The position numbers and the translations under genes are program-made. The notes beneath the pieces are model-generated. The model was not told where the DNA came from. It was given only the letters and a program-made list of their open reading frames with translations, and ran no database searches. Of a stretch of 64,000 nt of DNA, positions 9,002 through 18,436 are shown one piece after another (position 1 is the first letter of the stretch; each line of letters opens with the position of its first letter). This DNA comes from Arthrobacter mobilis (GTDB lineage: Bacteria; Actinomycetota; Actinomycetes; Actinomycetales; Micrococcaceae): NCBI RefSeq assembly GCF_012395835.1, contig NZ_JAAZSQ010000008.1, forward strand, positions 89,098 to 153,097, in the 5' to 3' direction.

Positions 9002-9445
9002 TCAGTTCCGTACCAGCACCGTGCCCATCGCCCGGTCATGCAGCCCGCGCTGGTCGACATCGAAGACCAGGGCGGGGATGACCAGGCACAGCAGCAGCGT
9101 ACGCACAATGGCGGCCAGCGGTCCCGGGGCACCGCCGTCGAGCCGGCGGACGCGCAGGCCCAGCAGCCGGTGGCCGAAGCTGTAGCCCAAGGTGCCCAGC
9201 AGCAGGATCTGTTCGGCGGCGAAGACGGCCAGGATCAGGAATTCGTTGCCTTGGTTGCCGCCGGCCAGCCACCAGGCGATCAGGTAGCTCATGCCCCAGT
9301 CGATGCACAATGCGGCCAGGCGCCGGCCCGGGCGGGCAATGGAACCGGATCCGCTTTGGGGCAGTCCCAGCCGGCGGCCGGGCCACTGCCCGGCCGGAGT
9401 GGGCGGGCCTTCCAGCCAGGATGCTAAGTCTCTTCTGTCAACCAC
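9002..9445 (-). CDS. RDD family membrane protein
   Basis: This 147-residue protein has an RDD domain. After a short Pro/Gly-rich N-terminus it has the family signature GRRLAALCIDWG near residue 40. Two or three hydrophobic helices follow (about 50-65, 70-90 and 110-128), ending with the conserved DQRGLHDRAMGTVLV. RDD proteins are small inner-membrane proteins, some linked to ion transport, but the role here is unknown. The GTG start at 9445 is preceded after 6 nt by TAATCT, so the mRNA is probably leaderless. It is convergent with the DUF4191 gene and divergent from glnA. Confidence 0.9.
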   Translation of the reverse strand: MVDRRDLASWLEGPPTPAGQWPGRRLGLPQSGSGSIARPGRRLAALCIDWGMSYLIAWWLAGGNQGNEFLILAVFAAEQILLLGTLGYSFGHRLLGLRVRRLDGGAPGPLAAIVRTLLLCLVIPALVFDVDQRGLHDRAMGTVLVRN

Positions 9446-9451
9446 CCCTCA

Positions 9452-9457
9452 AGATTA
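9452..9457 (-). promoter_or_regulatory. -10 box of the RDD gene (leaderless candidate)
   Basis: TAATCT on the minus strand ends 6 nt before the GTG start at 9445. Confidence 0.5.
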
Positions 9458-9555
9458 CCGGCGGCCCGGCGGCAGGCACCATTCGCGGCCGGAGCGGCCC
9501 TGTACCCGTGGCCGGGCGTGTCGGATTCCAAGGACGGTTAGGCTGGGAAGCGTAT

Positions 9556-9571
9556 GTAACAAGCCGGAAAC
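9556..9571 (+). promoter_or_regulatory. GlnR-type half operator upstream of glnA
   Basis: The sequence reads GTAAC, six bases, GAAAC. This fits the GTNAC-n6-GNAAC element of actinobacterial GlnR sites exactly. It is 106 bp before the glnA start. A second copy in register is not present, so it is one half of the usual four-box site. The binding protein in this organism is inferred, not seen. The rest of the gap 9446-9676 shows no gene. Confidence 0.45.
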
Positions 9572-9676
9572 AATGGCGACACCAGCGGGAAATTCCCTCC
9601 CCCTACTCTGGACGCAATGCCGGTGCCCGCGCGGCGGCCGGCCGATCCCCTGAATGTGTAAGGAGCATGACCGAAG

Positions 9677-11101
9677 ATGTTCAACAATGCGGACGAGGTC
9701 CTCAAGTACATCGCCGACGAAGAGGTGAAGTTCGTCGACATCCGGTTCACGGATCTGCCCGGCGTGCAGCAGCACTTCAATGTGCCGGCCAAGACCGTGG
9801 ACAAGGACTTCTTCGTCAACGGGCAGCTGTTCGACGGCTCCTCCATCCGCGGCTTCCAGGGCATCGCCGAATCCGACATGCAGCTGATCCCGGATGTCAC
9901 CACCGCGTTCATCGACCCCTTCCGCGTCGAGAAGACCCTGGCGCTGAACTTCTCCATCGTGAACCCGCGCACCGGCGACCCCTACCACCGTGACCCGCGC
10001 GGCGTCGCCGAGCGTGCCGAGGCCTACCTGGCCTCCACCGGCATCGCCGACACTGCCTTCTTCGCCCCCGAAGCCGAATTCTTCATCTTCGACGATGTCC
10101 GCTACGAATCCAGCCCGCAGGGCTCCTTCTACGCGGTGGACTCCATCGAGGCCCACTGGAACTCCGGCCGCAAGGACGAAGGCGGCAACCAGGGCTACAA
10201 GACCGCGGTCAAGGGCGGCTACTTCCCGGTGGCCCCGACCGACAAGCAGGCGGACCTGCGCGATGCCATCTGCGTCGAGCTGGACGCCGTGGGCCTGGAG
10301 GTCGAGCGCTCCCACCACGAGGTCGGTGCCCCCGGCCAGGCCGAGATCAACTACAAGTTCGACACCTTGGTCCACGCTGCCGACGACCTGCTGAAGTTCA
10401 AGTACATCGTCAAGAACGTCGCCGACGCCTGGGGCAAGTCCGCCACCTTCATGCCCAAGCCGGTCTTCGGCGACAACGGCTCCGGCATGCACTGCCACCA
10501 GTCCCTGTGGCTGAACGGCCAGCCGCTGTTCTACGACGAGAAGGGCTATGCCGGCCTGTCCGACACCGCCCGCTGGTACATCGGCGGCCTGCTCAAGCAC
10601 GCCTCCGCCGTGCTGGCGTTCACCAACCCGACGGTCAACTCCTACCGCCGCCTGGTCAAGGGCTTCGAGGCCCCGGTGAACATGGTCTACTCGCAGGGCA
10701 ACCGCTCCGCCGGCATCCGCATCCCGATCACCGGGTCCAACCCGAAGGCCAAGCGCATCGAGTTCCGCGCTCCGGACGCCTCGTCCAACCCGTACCTGGC
10801 CTTCGCGGCGCAGCTGATGGCCGGCCTGGACGGGATCAAGAACCGGATCGAACCGGCCGACCCGATCGACAAGGACCTCTACGAGCTGCCCGCCGAGGAG
10901 GCCAAGGACATCCAGAAGGCCCCCGGTTCGCTGGAGGAGGCGCTGAACGCCCTGGAGGAGGACAACGAGTTCCTGCAGGCCGGCGGCGTCTTCACCCAGG
11001 ACCTGATCGACACCTGGATCGCCTACAAGCGCGAGTACGAAATCGCCCCGCTGCTGCTGCGTCCGAACCCCTACGAGTTCGAGCTGTACTACGGCTGCTA
11101 A
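9677..11101 (+). CDS. glnA: Glutamine synthetase type I (main enzyme)
   Basis: GlnA makes glutamine from glutamate, ammonia and ATP and forms a dodecamer. The 474-residue protein has the full type I signatures: the N-terminal beta-grasp [14 protein letters not shown] region, an ATP-site segment [23 protein letters not shown], and a tyrosine at 402 (KDLYELP) where beta-type enzymes are adenylylated. The adenylylating enzyme GlnE is encoded opposite at 11649-14666, so this copy is the likely GlnE target. AGGAGCATGACC precedes the ATG. A GlnR-type half site lies upstream and a strong hairpin lies downstream. Confidence 0.97.
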   Translation: MFNNADEVLKYIADEEVKFVDIRFTDLPGVQQHFNVPAKTVDKDFFVNGQLFDGSSIRGFQGIAESDMQLIPDVTTAFIDPFRVEKTLALNFSIVNPRTGDPYHRDPRGVAERAEAYLASTGIADTAFFAPEAEFFIFDDVRYESSPQGSFYAVDSIEAHWNSGRKDEGGNQGYKTAVKGGYFPVAPTDKQADLRDAICVELDAVGLEVERSHHEVGAPGQAEINYKFDTLVHAADDLLKFKYIVKNVADAWGKSATFMPKPVFGDNGSGMHCHQSLWLNGQPLFYDEKGYAGLSDTARWYIGGLLKHASAVLAFTNPTVNSYRRLVKGFEAPVNMVYSQGNRSAGIRIPITGSNPKAKRIEFRAPDASSNPYLAFAAQLMAGLDGIKNRIEPADPIDKDLYELPAEEAKDIQKAPGSLEEALNALEEDNEFLQAGGVFTQDLIDTWIAYKREYEIAPLLLRPNPYEFELYYGC

Positions 11102-11125
11102 GGCCTGATCGACCAGGCACCGGCA

Positions 11126-11169
11126 CGAAGGCCGGTGCCCCGCGGATCGCCGCGGGGCACCGGCCTTCG
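11126..11169. terminator. Terminator hairpin after glnA
   Basis: The 20-bp arms 11126-11145 and 11150-11169 are perfect reverse complements around a 4-nt loop (ATCG), 25 nt after the glnA stop. It lies between convergent glnA and the cupin gene and may serve both. Confidence 0.85.
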
Positions 11170-11235
11170 CCGTGTCCTGCCTAGTACGCGTCCTGGTAGC
11201 CGTGTCCTCTTCGTTCTGCCGGGCCCTTCCCGCGC

Positions 11236-11556
11236 CTATGTCTCGGTGACGGCGGTGAGCAGGAAGACAGCGTCCTCCGCAGCCTCGACCGAATGCCGTT
11301 CCTGCGGCACCAGCGACAGCTGGTTTTCGTGGATGGGCGTCCGCCCGGAGGCCGACACCACGGTGATGGATCCCTCCAGCACGTAGATGGTGCCGGCCAG
11401 CGGCGCATTGTGCTTGCCCATCACGGTTCCTGCCTTGAGCGCGATGACTGTCTGCCGCAGCGGACCATCCTGCGCCACCATCACGGCGCTGCGGCCGTGC
11501 GGCGAGTCCACGGCCGCGGCCAGATGCTCCCGCGCTACCAGGTCAATATCGGTCAT
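11236..11556 (-). CDS. Small cupin-domain protein
   Basis: This 106-residue protein is a single small beta-barrel cupin. The first cupin motif is seen around GTVMGKHNAPLAGTIYVLEG (residues 43-62) and the second around LSLVPQERHSVEA (residues 80-92). His49 and His89 are possible metal ligands. The start at 11556 has GGGGAGG upstream. It lies 92 bp downstream of glnE on the same strand and could be cotranscribed with glnA2-glnE. The ligand and reaction cannot be deduced; a sugar-like or small-molecule-binding role is possible. Confidence 0.8.
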   Translation of the reverse strand: MTDIDLVAREHLAAAVDSPHGRSAVMVAQDGPLRQTVIALKAGTVMGKHNAPLAGTIYVLEGSITVVSASGRTPIHENQLSLVPQERHSVEAAEDAVFLLTAVTET

Positions 11557-11648
11557 CGCGCCTCCCCTTCCCGGCCGCCGGCAGCCGTCCGCCGGCGGTG
11601 ATGCTGCCCCGAGCCTACCCACAAAGCCCGGGCGGAGGAACCGCAGGC

Positions 11649-14600
11649 TCAGGCGGGCTCGCCGTAGAAGTGCCGATCGAAAATCCCGCGGGCATGGCGG
11701 GTCACGCGCAGATAGTCCTCCTCGAGGGCACCGGCCCCGCCCGGCCGGTACCCGCACCAGCGCGCCACCGCCTCCAGGTCCCGGCGCGAGGAGGGCAGCA
11801 GGTCCGAGCTCCTGCCGCTGGAGACGATATTGCCGGAGCGGATCCGCGTGGCCAGGCACCAGCTCTCGCGCAGCGTCCGCACGTCGGCTGCCGGCAGCAG
11901 CGCCGCCTCCTCGATGGCGGCCAGGGCTTCGAGGGTATTGGTGGTGCGCAGCGCGGGCACAGCGGCTGCGTGCTGGAGCTGCTTGAGCTGGACCAGCCAT
12001 TCGACGTCGCTGAGCGCCCCGCGCCCCAGCTTGAGGTGCCGGGCCGGATCGGCGCCCCGCGGCAGGCGCTCGGACTCCACCCGCGCCTTGATCCGGCGGA
12101 TCTCGCGCACATCGTCGGCGGTGATCTGCTCCGGGTAGCGGATCGGGTCGACCAACTCCAGGAAGTCGGCAGCCAGGGCATCGTCCCCGGCGATCGGGCG
12201 GGCCCGCAGGAGCGCCTGCGCTTCCCAGATCAGCGACCACCGCTGGTAGTACTCCCGGTAGGAGTCCAGCGAGCGCACCATCGGCCCGTTCTTGCCTTCC
12301 GGCCGCAGCGCGGCGTCGATTTCCAGCGGGCGTTCGGCCAGCACCGGCGGAGTGCAGGGCTGCTGGAGCAGGGCCGAGAGCTGGCTGACAATACGCAGTG
12401 CCTGCTGCTGGGCAGCGTCCGGGTCGGCCCCGGGCAGCGGCCGGTGGACATACATCACGTCGGCATCGGACCCATAGCCGATTTCACGTCCGCCCTGCCG
12501 GCCCATGGCCACCACCAGCATGTTGGTGAGCCGGCCTTCGGTCCCGGCCACCCCGGCCTCGGCCACGTGCAGGGCGCCCAGGATGGCCGCCCGGTCCGCG
12601 TCCGAGAGCGCGAAGCCGACCTGGGTCTGGTCCAGGATCCCGGCCGCGTCGGCAATCGCGATCCGCAGCATCTCCCGGCGCCGGATCAGCCGGATCAGGC
12701 GCATCGCCTCCCGCGCCTCCGGGTGGCGGGACATCTGGTGCCGGATCTCCTGCCAGAGCGTGTCGAAGTCCCGCGGCGCCAGGTCCTTGTCGGTCCCCAG
12801 CCAGGCAGCCGATTCGGGCGAGACCTCCAGCAGGTCGGTGATGAACCGGCTGCTGGAGAGCACATGGCAGAGTCGCTCGGCCGCCGAACTCGAGTCGCGC
12901 AGCATGCCCAGGTACCAGTGGGAATCGCCCAGCGCCTCGCTGAGCCGGCGGAAGCCGAGCAGGCCCGCATCCGGATCCACGCCGTCGGCAATCCATTCCA
13001 GCAGCACCGGCAGCAGCTGCCGCTGCAGCTGCGAGCGCCGGCTGATGCCGGCGGTCAGGGCCTCGATGTGCCGCACCGCCCCGCGCGGATCCAGGTAGCC
13101 CAGCGCGGCCAGCCGGGCCCGGGCGGCCTCGGGCGTCAGCTGCACCTCGTCCGCGCTCAGGGTGGCGGTAGTGGCCAGCAGCGGGCGGAAGAAGATGCTT
13201 TCATGCAGCGCGCGCACGCGGCGTTTGGTCCGCTGCCAGGACTCCAGCAGGGCCTCCGGGGCAGGCCGGTGGGTGCTTAGCGAGCCGAGCGCTGCCTTAG
13301 CCAAGGCCCGCAGGGCATCCGGGGCCTCCGGCATCAGGTGGGTGCGGCGCAGCCGCACCAGCTGGATCCGGTGTTCCAGCACACGAAGGTAGCGGTAGGC
13401 GGCGTCCAGTTCGCGGGCATCGGCGCGGCCGATGTAGCCGGCCGCGCTCAGTGCTGCGATCGCCGACGTCGTATCCCGGACGCGGATCGATTCGTCCACC
13501 TTGGCGTGCACCAGTTGGAGCAGCTGGACGGTGAATTCCACGTCCCGCAGTCCGCCGCGGCCCAACTTGATCTGGCGGCCGCGCTCGTTGACCGGGATGT
13601 TCTCGGTCACCCGTCCGCGCATGGCCTGGACCGATTCGACAAAGCCTTCGCGTTCGGACGACGTCCAGATCAGCGGCGCGACGGCTTCCTCATAGCGCTT
13701 CCCGAGCCCTGGATCGCCGGCGACGGCCCGGGCCTTGAGCAGGGCCTGGAATTCCCAGCTGTGGGCCCAGCGCCGGTAGTAGGTCAGGTGCGAATCCAAG
13801 GTGCGCACCAGCGGGCCGTCCTTGCCCTCGGGGCGCAGGTTGGCGTCAACCTCCCAAAGGGCCGGTTCGGGCCCGGGCGAGGACACGGCCCGGGTCATGC
13901 CCGCGGCCAGGCCCGTACCGATCGCGGCGGCCCTGGCCTCGTCCATGCCGTCCGCCTCAACCACGTAGACCACGTCCACGTCCGAAATATAGTTCAGTTC
14001 CGCGGCCCCGCATTTGCCCATGCCGATCACGGCCAGGCGCACCGCCGCGACGTCCTCGGGCGGATACCGTCCGGCCAGGTCCGCCCGCGAGACCGCCAGT
14101 CCCGCCTCCAGCGCCGCAGCCGCCAGGTCCGCCAGCTCCCGCCCGGCAGTCGGCATGAAGTCCTCCGGCGAGGCCGCCCCCAGGTCGCGGATGGCCAGCT
14201 CGGCCAGATGCCTGCGGTAAGAGGCCCGCAGCGCCGTGTAGGCGGCCGTCCCGGTCACCGCCGCCACCGGGTTCTCCGCCTCCGGGTCCGCTCCGACGGC
14301 CTCGAGCAGGCTGCGGCGCAGCAGCGGCGCCGGCACGCCGGCCGGCTCCGGGCTGACCTTCGCCTCGAGGACGTCCAGGTGCTCGGGCCGGCGCAGCAGG
14401 AAGTCGGCCAGGGCTTCGGAGGCACCGAGCAGCCGGAAGAGTGCCTCGCTGCGGCGTTCCCCGCCGTTGACCAGCTCGGCCAGCTGCGGGGACCTCTCCA
14501 GCAGGCGCACCAGCGACACCAGCGCCAGGTCCGGATCGGCGGAGAGCGCGAAACCTTCCAGCAGCAGCCCCCGGTCGATGCCCTCCAACTCGCGGGCGGC

Positions 14601-14666
14601 CAGGAAACGGTTGGCCTTCTCCAGGTCGTTGAAGCCGGTGGCGATCAGCTGGCGGTTCAGGCTCAT
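11649..14666 (-). CDS. glnE: Bifunctional glutamine synthetase adenylyltransferase/deadenylase GlnE
   Basis: GlnE switches glutamine synthetase off and on by adding AMP to, or removing it from, a tyrosine. The 1005-residue protein has the expected two nucleotidyltransferase domains. The first has GMGKCGAAELNYISDVD at about residues 212-232. The second has AMGRQGGREIGYGSDADVMY at about 718-740. By analogy with E. coli, the N-terminal half deadenylylates and the C-terminal half adenylylates. It begins 8 bp after the glnA2 stop, so the two form an operon. The target is probably glnA (Tyr402), encoded convergently. Confidence 0.97.
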   Translation of the reverse strand: MSLNRQLIATGFNDLEKANRFLAARELEGIDRGLLLEGFALSADPDLALVSLVRLLERSPQLAELVNGGERRSEALFRLLGASEALADFLLRRPEHLDVLEAKVSPEPAGVPAPLLRRSLLEAVGADPEAENPVAAVTGTAAYTALRASYRRHLAELAIRDLGAASPEDFMPTAGRELADLAAAALEAGLAVSRADLAGRYPPEDVAAVRLAVIGMGKCGAAELNYISDVDVVYVVEADGMDEARAAAIGTGLAAGMTRAVSSPGPEPALWEVDANLRPEGKDGPLVRTLDSHLTYYRRWAHSWEFQALLKARAVAGDPGLGKRYEEAVAPLIWTSSEREGFVESVQAMRGRVTENIPVNERGRQIKLGRGGLRDVEFTVQLLQLVHAKVDESIRVRDTTSAIAALSAAGYIGRADARELDAAYRYLRVLEHRIQLVRLRRTHLMPEAPDALRALAKAALGSLSTHRPAPEALLESWQRTKRRVRALHESIFFRPLLATTATLSADEVQLTPEAARARLAALGYLDPRGAVRHIEALTAGISRRSQLQRQLLPVLLEWIADGVDPDAGLLGFRRLSEALGDSHWYLGMLRDSSSAAERLCHVLSSSRFITDLLEVSPESAAWLGTDKDLAPRDFDTLWQEIRHQMSRHPEAREAMRLIRLIRRREMLRIAIADAAGILDQTQVGFALSDADRAAILGALHVAEAGVAGTEGRLTNMLVVAMGRQGGREIGYGSDADVMYVHRPLPGADPDAAQQQALRIVSQLSALLQQPCTPPVLAERPLEIDAALRPEGKNGPMVRSLDSYREYYQRWSLIWEAQALLRARPIAGDDALAADFLELVDPIRYPEQITADDVREIRRIKARVESERLPRGADPARHLKLGRGALSDVEWLVQLKQLQHAAAVPALRTTNTLEALAAIEEAALLPAADVRTLRESWCLATRIRSGNIVSSGRSSDLLPSSRRDLEAVARWCGYRPGGAGALEEDYLRVTRHARGIFDRHFYGEPA

Positions 14667-14674
14667 GGTGTGTC

Positions 14675-16015
14675 CTACAGGAGTCCGATGTTCCGCTTCA
14701 GCTCATGCGGGGTCACCTGCAGGCTGTATTCGTGCCATTCGGCGCGCTTGTTCCGCAGGAAGATCTCGAAGACCTGCTCGCCCAAAACTTCGGCCACGAA
14801 GTCCGATTCCTCCATCTTCCCGACCGCGTCGTGCAGGCTGGTCGGCAGCGGGTCCAGGCCCAGCGCGCGGCGTTCGGCCCCGCTGAGGCTCCAGACGTCG
14901 TCCTCGGCCCCGGCAGGCAGGTCGTAGCCTTCCTCGATGCCCTTCAGGCCGGCCCCGAGCAGCACCGCATAGGCCAGGTACGGGTTGGCCGCGGAGTCGA
15001 TGCCGCGGTACTCGATCCGGGAAGACTGGCCCTTGCCCGGCTTGTAGAGCGGGACCCGGACCAGTGCCGAGCGGTTGTTGTGGCCCCAGGAGACGAAGCT
15101 CGGGGCCTCGCCGCCGCCCCACAGCCGCTTGTAGGAATTGACGAACTGGTTGGTCACGGCGGTGAACTCGGGGGCGTGGCGCAGGATGCCGGCGATGAAC
15201 TGGCGCGCCGTCTTGGAGAGCTGGAACTCTGCCCCGGCCTCGAAGAAGGCGTTGGTATCCCCTTCGAAGAGCGAGAAGTGGGTGTGCATGCCGGACCCGG
15301 GATGCTCCGAGAAGGGCTTGGGCATGAAGGTCGCGTAGATGCCCTGCATCAGGGCCACCTCCTTGACCACCGTCCGGAAGGTCATGATGTTGTCGGCCGT
15401 CTGCAGGGCGTCGGCATAGCGCAGGTCGATCTCGTTCTGGCCCGGCCCCGCCTCGTGGTGGCTGAATTCCACCGAAATGCCCACCGATTCAAGCATGGCC
15501 ACGGCCATGCGGCGGAAATCCTGCGCCACGCCGCCGGGCACGTGGTCGAAATAGCCGGCGCCGTCCACCGGCACCGGCACCCCGTCGGGGCCGAGCTGGC
15601 TGGATTCGAGCAGGTAGAACTCGATCTCCGGATGGGTGTAGCAGGTGAAGCCCATGCCGCTGGCCTTGGCCAGCGTCCGCTTGAGCACATTGCGCGGGTC
15701 CGCGGCCGCCGGTTCGCCGTCCGGGGTCAGCACATCGCAGAACATCCGCGAGGTCTGTTCCCGTTCCCCGCGCCACGGCAGGATCTGGAAGGTGGAAGGA
15801 TCGGGCTGGACCAGCATGTCCGATTCGAACACGCGGGCGAGGCCCTCGATCGAGGAGCCGTCGAAGCCCAGTCCCTCCTCGAACGCGCCCTCGACCTCGG
15901 CCGGGGCCAGCGCCACGGACTTAAGCGAGCCGAGCACGTCGGTAAACCACAGGCGCACGAAATGCACGTCGCGCTCTTCGATGGTACGGAGCACAAACTC
16001 CTGCTGACGGTCCAT
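14675..16015 (-). CDS. glnA2: Glutamine synthetase type I, second copy (GlnA2-type)
   Basis: This 446-residue protein is a second type I glutamine synthetase, about 28 residues shorter than the one at 9677. It has the GS signatures (LGFDGSSIEG, HHEAGPGQNEIDLRY, PKPFSEHPGSGMH, NNRSALVRVP). Its position before glnE matches actinobacterial GlnA2, which in some relatives is dispensable or acts on other amines. The ATG at 16015 was chosen because the protein begins there with the conserved MDRQQEFVLRTIEERDV and GGAAGGTGGC precedes it. An in-frame extension further upstream has no family similarity. Confidence 0.93.
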   Translation of the reverse strand: MDRQQEFVLRTIEERDVHFVRLWFTDVLGSLKSVALAPAEVEGAFEEGLGFDGSSIEGLARVFESDMLVQPDPSTFQILPWRGEREQTSRMFCDVLTPDGEPAAADPRNVLKRTLAKASGMGFTCYTHPEIEFYLLESSQLGPDGVPVPVDGAGYFDHVPGGVAQDFRRMAVAMLESVGISVEFSHHEAGPGQNEIDLRYADALQTADNIMTFRTVVKEVALMQGIYATFMPKPFSEHPGSGMHTHFSLFEGDTNAFFEAGAEFQLSKTARQFIAGILRHAPEFTAVTNQFVNSYKRLWGGGEAPSFVSWGHNNRSALVRVPLYKPGKGQSSRIEYRGIDSAANPYLAYAVLLGAGLKGIEEGYDLPAGAEDDVWSLSGAERRALGLDPLPTSLHDAVGKMEESDFVAEVLGEQVFEIFLRNKRAEWHEYSLQVTPHELKRNIGLL

Positions 16016-16095
16016 ATGCCACCTTCCAGGTGCGGCCGCGGCTGCTTCCATGGGCAGCCTTTCCGGCTGGTCAGCGTCAACGGGCGCAGCCGGCG

Positions 16096-16124
16096 GCTTG
16101 GGAACAGTTCTCTTGTACCCAAGC
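16096..16124. promoter_or_regulatory. Inverted repeat over the probable glnA2 promoter
   Basis: GCTTGGG at 16096-16102 and CCCAAGC at 16118-16124 form a 7-bp inverted repeat with a 15-bp spacer. The right arm overlaps a minus-strand TAGGCT (16122-16127), a plausible -10 box for glnA2. It could be an operator or a weak 5' hairpin. The rest of the 286-bp gap between glnA2 and panB shows only promoter-sized signals. Confidence 0.35.
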
Positions 16125-16288
16125 CTAATCGTCCCGCCCGGGATCTGCCCGCAGCTGCCGTATTCCGGCCTGCATGTCGGTACCGCAGCAGCACGCCCCC
16201 GGCACGGCACGGCAGGTCCTGCCTGACCCGCCGAGGGGCATCGGCCTCCCGGCCCCGAAACGAGTTTCAGGGCCGGGCCCTCGGCTAC

Positions 16289-16294
16289 TACTCT
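16289..16294 (+). promoter_or_regulatory. -10 box of panB (leaderless candidate)
   Basis: TACTCT ends 7 nt before the panB ATG at 16302 and there is no room for a Shine-Dalgarno sequence. Confidence 0.5.
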
Positions 16295-16301
16295 GAAGAC
16301 C

Positions 16302-17138
16302 ATGCCACAGTCTTCCACCCCCGGGGCCCCGGCTCCCCTGCCCGCAGCCCGGGTCCGCGTCCACCACCTGCAGCAGCTCAAGGACACCGGCGGGCGCTTC
16401 GCCATGCTCACCGCCTACGAGCAGTACAGCGCCCAGATCTTCGACGAGGCAGGCATCGAGGTCCTGCTGGTGGGCGATTCGGCCTCGAACAATGTCTTCG
16501 GCCACGAGACCTCCCTGCCGGTGACGCTCGACGAGATGATCCCGCTGTGCCGGGCGGTCGCACGCAGCACCCGGCGCGCGCTCGTCGTCGTCGACCTGCC
16601 GTTCGGCAGTTACGAGGTTTCCCCCGCCCAGGCTGTTGAATCGTCGGTGCGGCTGCTGAAGGAAGCCGGCGCCCATGCGGTCAAGATGGAAGGCGGCGCC
16701 TTCTATGCCGACCACGTCCGCGCCATGGTCCAGGCAGGCATTCCGGTGATGGCCCATATCGGCTTCACCCCGCAGAGCGAACACGCCCTCGGCGGCTACC
16801 GGGTGCAGGGCCGCGGCGACGACGCCGAGCGGCTGATCGAGGATGCGGTCGCCCTGCAGAACGCCGGTGCCTTCGCCGTCCTGATGGAAATGGTGCCGGC
16901 CGCGGCGGCGGCCGCGGTGGACCGGGCGCTCACGGTCCCTACCGTCGGCATCGGCGCGGGCAATGCCACCACCGGGCAGGTTCTGGTCTGGCAGGACATG
17001 GCCGGGCTGCGCGGCGGCCGGATGGCCCGGTTCGTCAAGCAGTACGCGGACCTGCGCACGGTGCTGGCCGGTGCTGCGGCTGCCTACGCGGACGAGGTCC
17101 GCTCCGGCGCCTTCCCCGGCCCCGAGCACTCGTTCTAA
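16302..17138 (+). CDS. panB: 3-methyl-2-oxobutanoate hydroxymethyltransferase PanB
   Basis: PanB transfers a hydroxymethyl group from 5,10-methylenetetrahydrofolate to 2-oxoisovalerate, making ketopantoate for pantothenate and coenzyme A. The 278-residue TIM-barrel protein carries the metal-binding [10 protein letters not shown], the catalytic region [30 protein letters not shown] and [17 protein letters not shown]. The length is normal. No other pan genes are nearby. The start is set by the -10 box 7 nt upstream. It is convergent with the small SPOR-like gene. Confidence 0.96.
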   Translation: MPQSSTPGAPAPLPAARVRVHHLQQLKDTGGRFAMLTAYEQYSAQIFDEAGIEVLLVGDSASNNVFGHETSLPVTLDEMIPLCRAVARSTRRALVVVDLPFGSYEVSPAQAVESSVRLLKEAGAHAVKMEGGAFYADHVRAMVQAGIPVMAHIGFTPQSEHALGGYRVQGRGDDAERLIEDAVALQNAGAFAVLMEMVPAAAAAAVDRALTVPTVGIGAGNATTGQVLVWQDMAGLRGGRMARFVKQYADLRTVLAGAAAAYADEVRSGAFPGPEHSF

Positions 17139-17174
17139 GGCGCTTCCCAGGAGCGCCCCAAGGGAAGCGGCAGG

Positions 17175-17203
17175 GCCCCCGGCCGAGCGTGCGAGGCCGG
17201 GGC
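17175..17203. terminator. Hairpin between panB and the SPOR-like gene
   Basis: GCCCCCGGCC (17175-17184) pairs with GGCCGGGGC (17195-17203) with one bulged C. A second 8-bp inverted repeat, CGCTTCCC/GGGAAGCG, lies at 17141-17169. Either could end panB transcription. Confidence 0.5.
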
Positions 17204-17216
17204 AGCCGCCGAGCGC

Positions 17217-17381
17217 TCAGTCCTCTTCGCCGGCGTCCCAGGCCTCGTTGCGTTCCCTGACCTTCTCCAGTGCCTTCTCGGCCTCTTCGCGGGTCTCGTA
17301 GGGTCCGATCAGCTGCGTCCAGTCCGACTGCGGCCCCTCCTCGACCTGGTGGGTCACGACGTTGAACCAGTAGTTGGCCAT
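17217..17381 (-). CDS. Small SPOR-like protein (54 residues)
   Basis: The 54-residue acidic protein begins [16 protein letters not shown] and contains the SPOR-like signature [14 protein letters not shown] at residues 25-38. GGAGGAAC is well placed before the ATG at 17381. SPOR domains usually bind denuded glycan strands at division sites, but this protein has no signal peptide or membrane segment, so it may be a cytosolic SPOR-fold protein. It is divergent from map. The gene is real by codon use, RBS and the fold-like motif; its function is unknown. Confidence 0.72.
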   Translation of the reverse strand: MANYWFNVVTHQVEEGPQSDWTQLIGPYETREEAEKALEKVRERNEAWDAGEED

Positions 17382-17477
17382 GGGCGTTCCTCCTGCTCTT
17401 CCGAAGCCTGTGATGATGTTCGGTCCCGGCGTCCGGCCGGCAGCCGGCAGCCCGAAGCGGCGGCGGCAAAGCACCGA

Positions 17478-17483
17478 TAAGAT
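17478..17483 (+). promoter_or_regulatory. -10 box of map (leaderless candidate)
   Basis: TAAGAT ends 7 nt before the map ATG at 17491. No ribosome-binding site is present. Confidence 0.55.
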
Positions 17484-17490
17484 CGATGGT

Positions 17491-18369
17491 ATGCCCCACA
17501 TCGCAGCAACAGCACCCCTGGGTACCTTGGTCCAGGGCACCGTCTCCCCCGTCCTGCCGGTTCCGCCCTCGATCCCCCGGCCCGAGTACGCCTGGAAGCC
17601 GGCGCCGGCCAAGTTCACCGGATCCGAGATCAAGGATGCGGAAACCATCGAGAAGATCCGTGCCGCCGGCCGCATCGCCGCCCAGGCCATCGTCGAGGTC
17701 GGCCGGCACATCCGTCCCGGCGTGACCACCGACGAACTGGACCGGGTCGGGCACGAGTTCCTCCTGGCGCACCACGCCTACCCCTCCACCCTGGGCTACC
17801 GCGGCTTCCCGAAGTCCCTGTGCACCTCGGTCAACGAAGTCATCTGCCACGGGATCCCCGACAGCACCGTGCTGCAGGACGGGGACATCATCAACCTGGA
17901 CATCACCGCCTACCTGGACGGTGTCCACGGGGACACCAACTACACCTTCCTGGTCGGCGACGTGGACGAGGAGTCCCGGCTGCTGGTGGAACGGACCCAG
18001 GAGGCGCTGAGGCGGGCCATCAAGGCAGTGGCCCCCGGCCGCGAGATCAACGTCATCGGCCGGGCCATCGAGTCCTACGCCAAGCGCTTCGGCTACGGAG
18101 TGGTCCGTGACTTTACCGGCCACGGCGTGGGCGAAGCCTTCCACACCGGGCTGATCATCCCGCATTACGACGCCGCCCCGGCCTACAGCAAGGTGATGGA
18201 GCCGGGCATGGTCTTCACCATCGAACCGATGCTGACGCTGGGCACCATCGAGTGGGAGATGTGGGACGATGACTGGACAGTGGTGACCAAGGACCGCAAG
18301 CGCACGGCCCAGTTCGAGCACACCCTGGTGGTGACGGACTCAGGCGCGGAGATCCTGACGCTGCCGTGA
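17491..18369 (+). CDS. map: Methionine aminopeptidase, type I
   Basis: Map removes the initiator methionine from nascent proteins. The 292-residue protein has the pita-bread fold signatures: [19 protein letters not shown] with the two metal-binding Asp residues, [12 protein letters not shown] with a metal-binding His, FTIEPML with a metal-binding Glu, and the final Glu in AQFEHTLVV. An N-terminal extension of about 40 residues contains a [11 protein letters not shown] segment, seen in the longer actinobacterial Map enzymes. I chose the ATG at 17491 because a TAAGAT box lies 7 nt upstream, so an earlier start would be outside the transcript. Confidence 0.96.
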   Translation: MPHIAATAPLGTLVQGTVSPVLPVPPSIPRPEYAWKPAPAKFTGSEIKDAETIEKIRAAGRIAAQAIVEVGRHIRPGVTTDELDRVGHEFLLAHHAYPSTLGYRGFPKSLCTSVNEVICHGIPDSTVLQDGDIINLDITAYLDGVHGDTNYTFLVGDVDEESRLLVERTQEALRRAIKAVAPGREINVIGRAIESYAKRFGYGVVRDFTGHGVGEAFHTGLIIPHYDAAPAYSKVMEPGMVFTIEPMLTLGTIEWEMWDDDWTVVTKDRKRTAQFEHTLVVTDSGAEILTLP

Positions 18370-18436
18370 TCCTCGGGTAGTCTGCACGGCAGGAACGCGC
18401 CGGCCGGACCCCCGGCCCGGGACCGACGGAGGGGAC

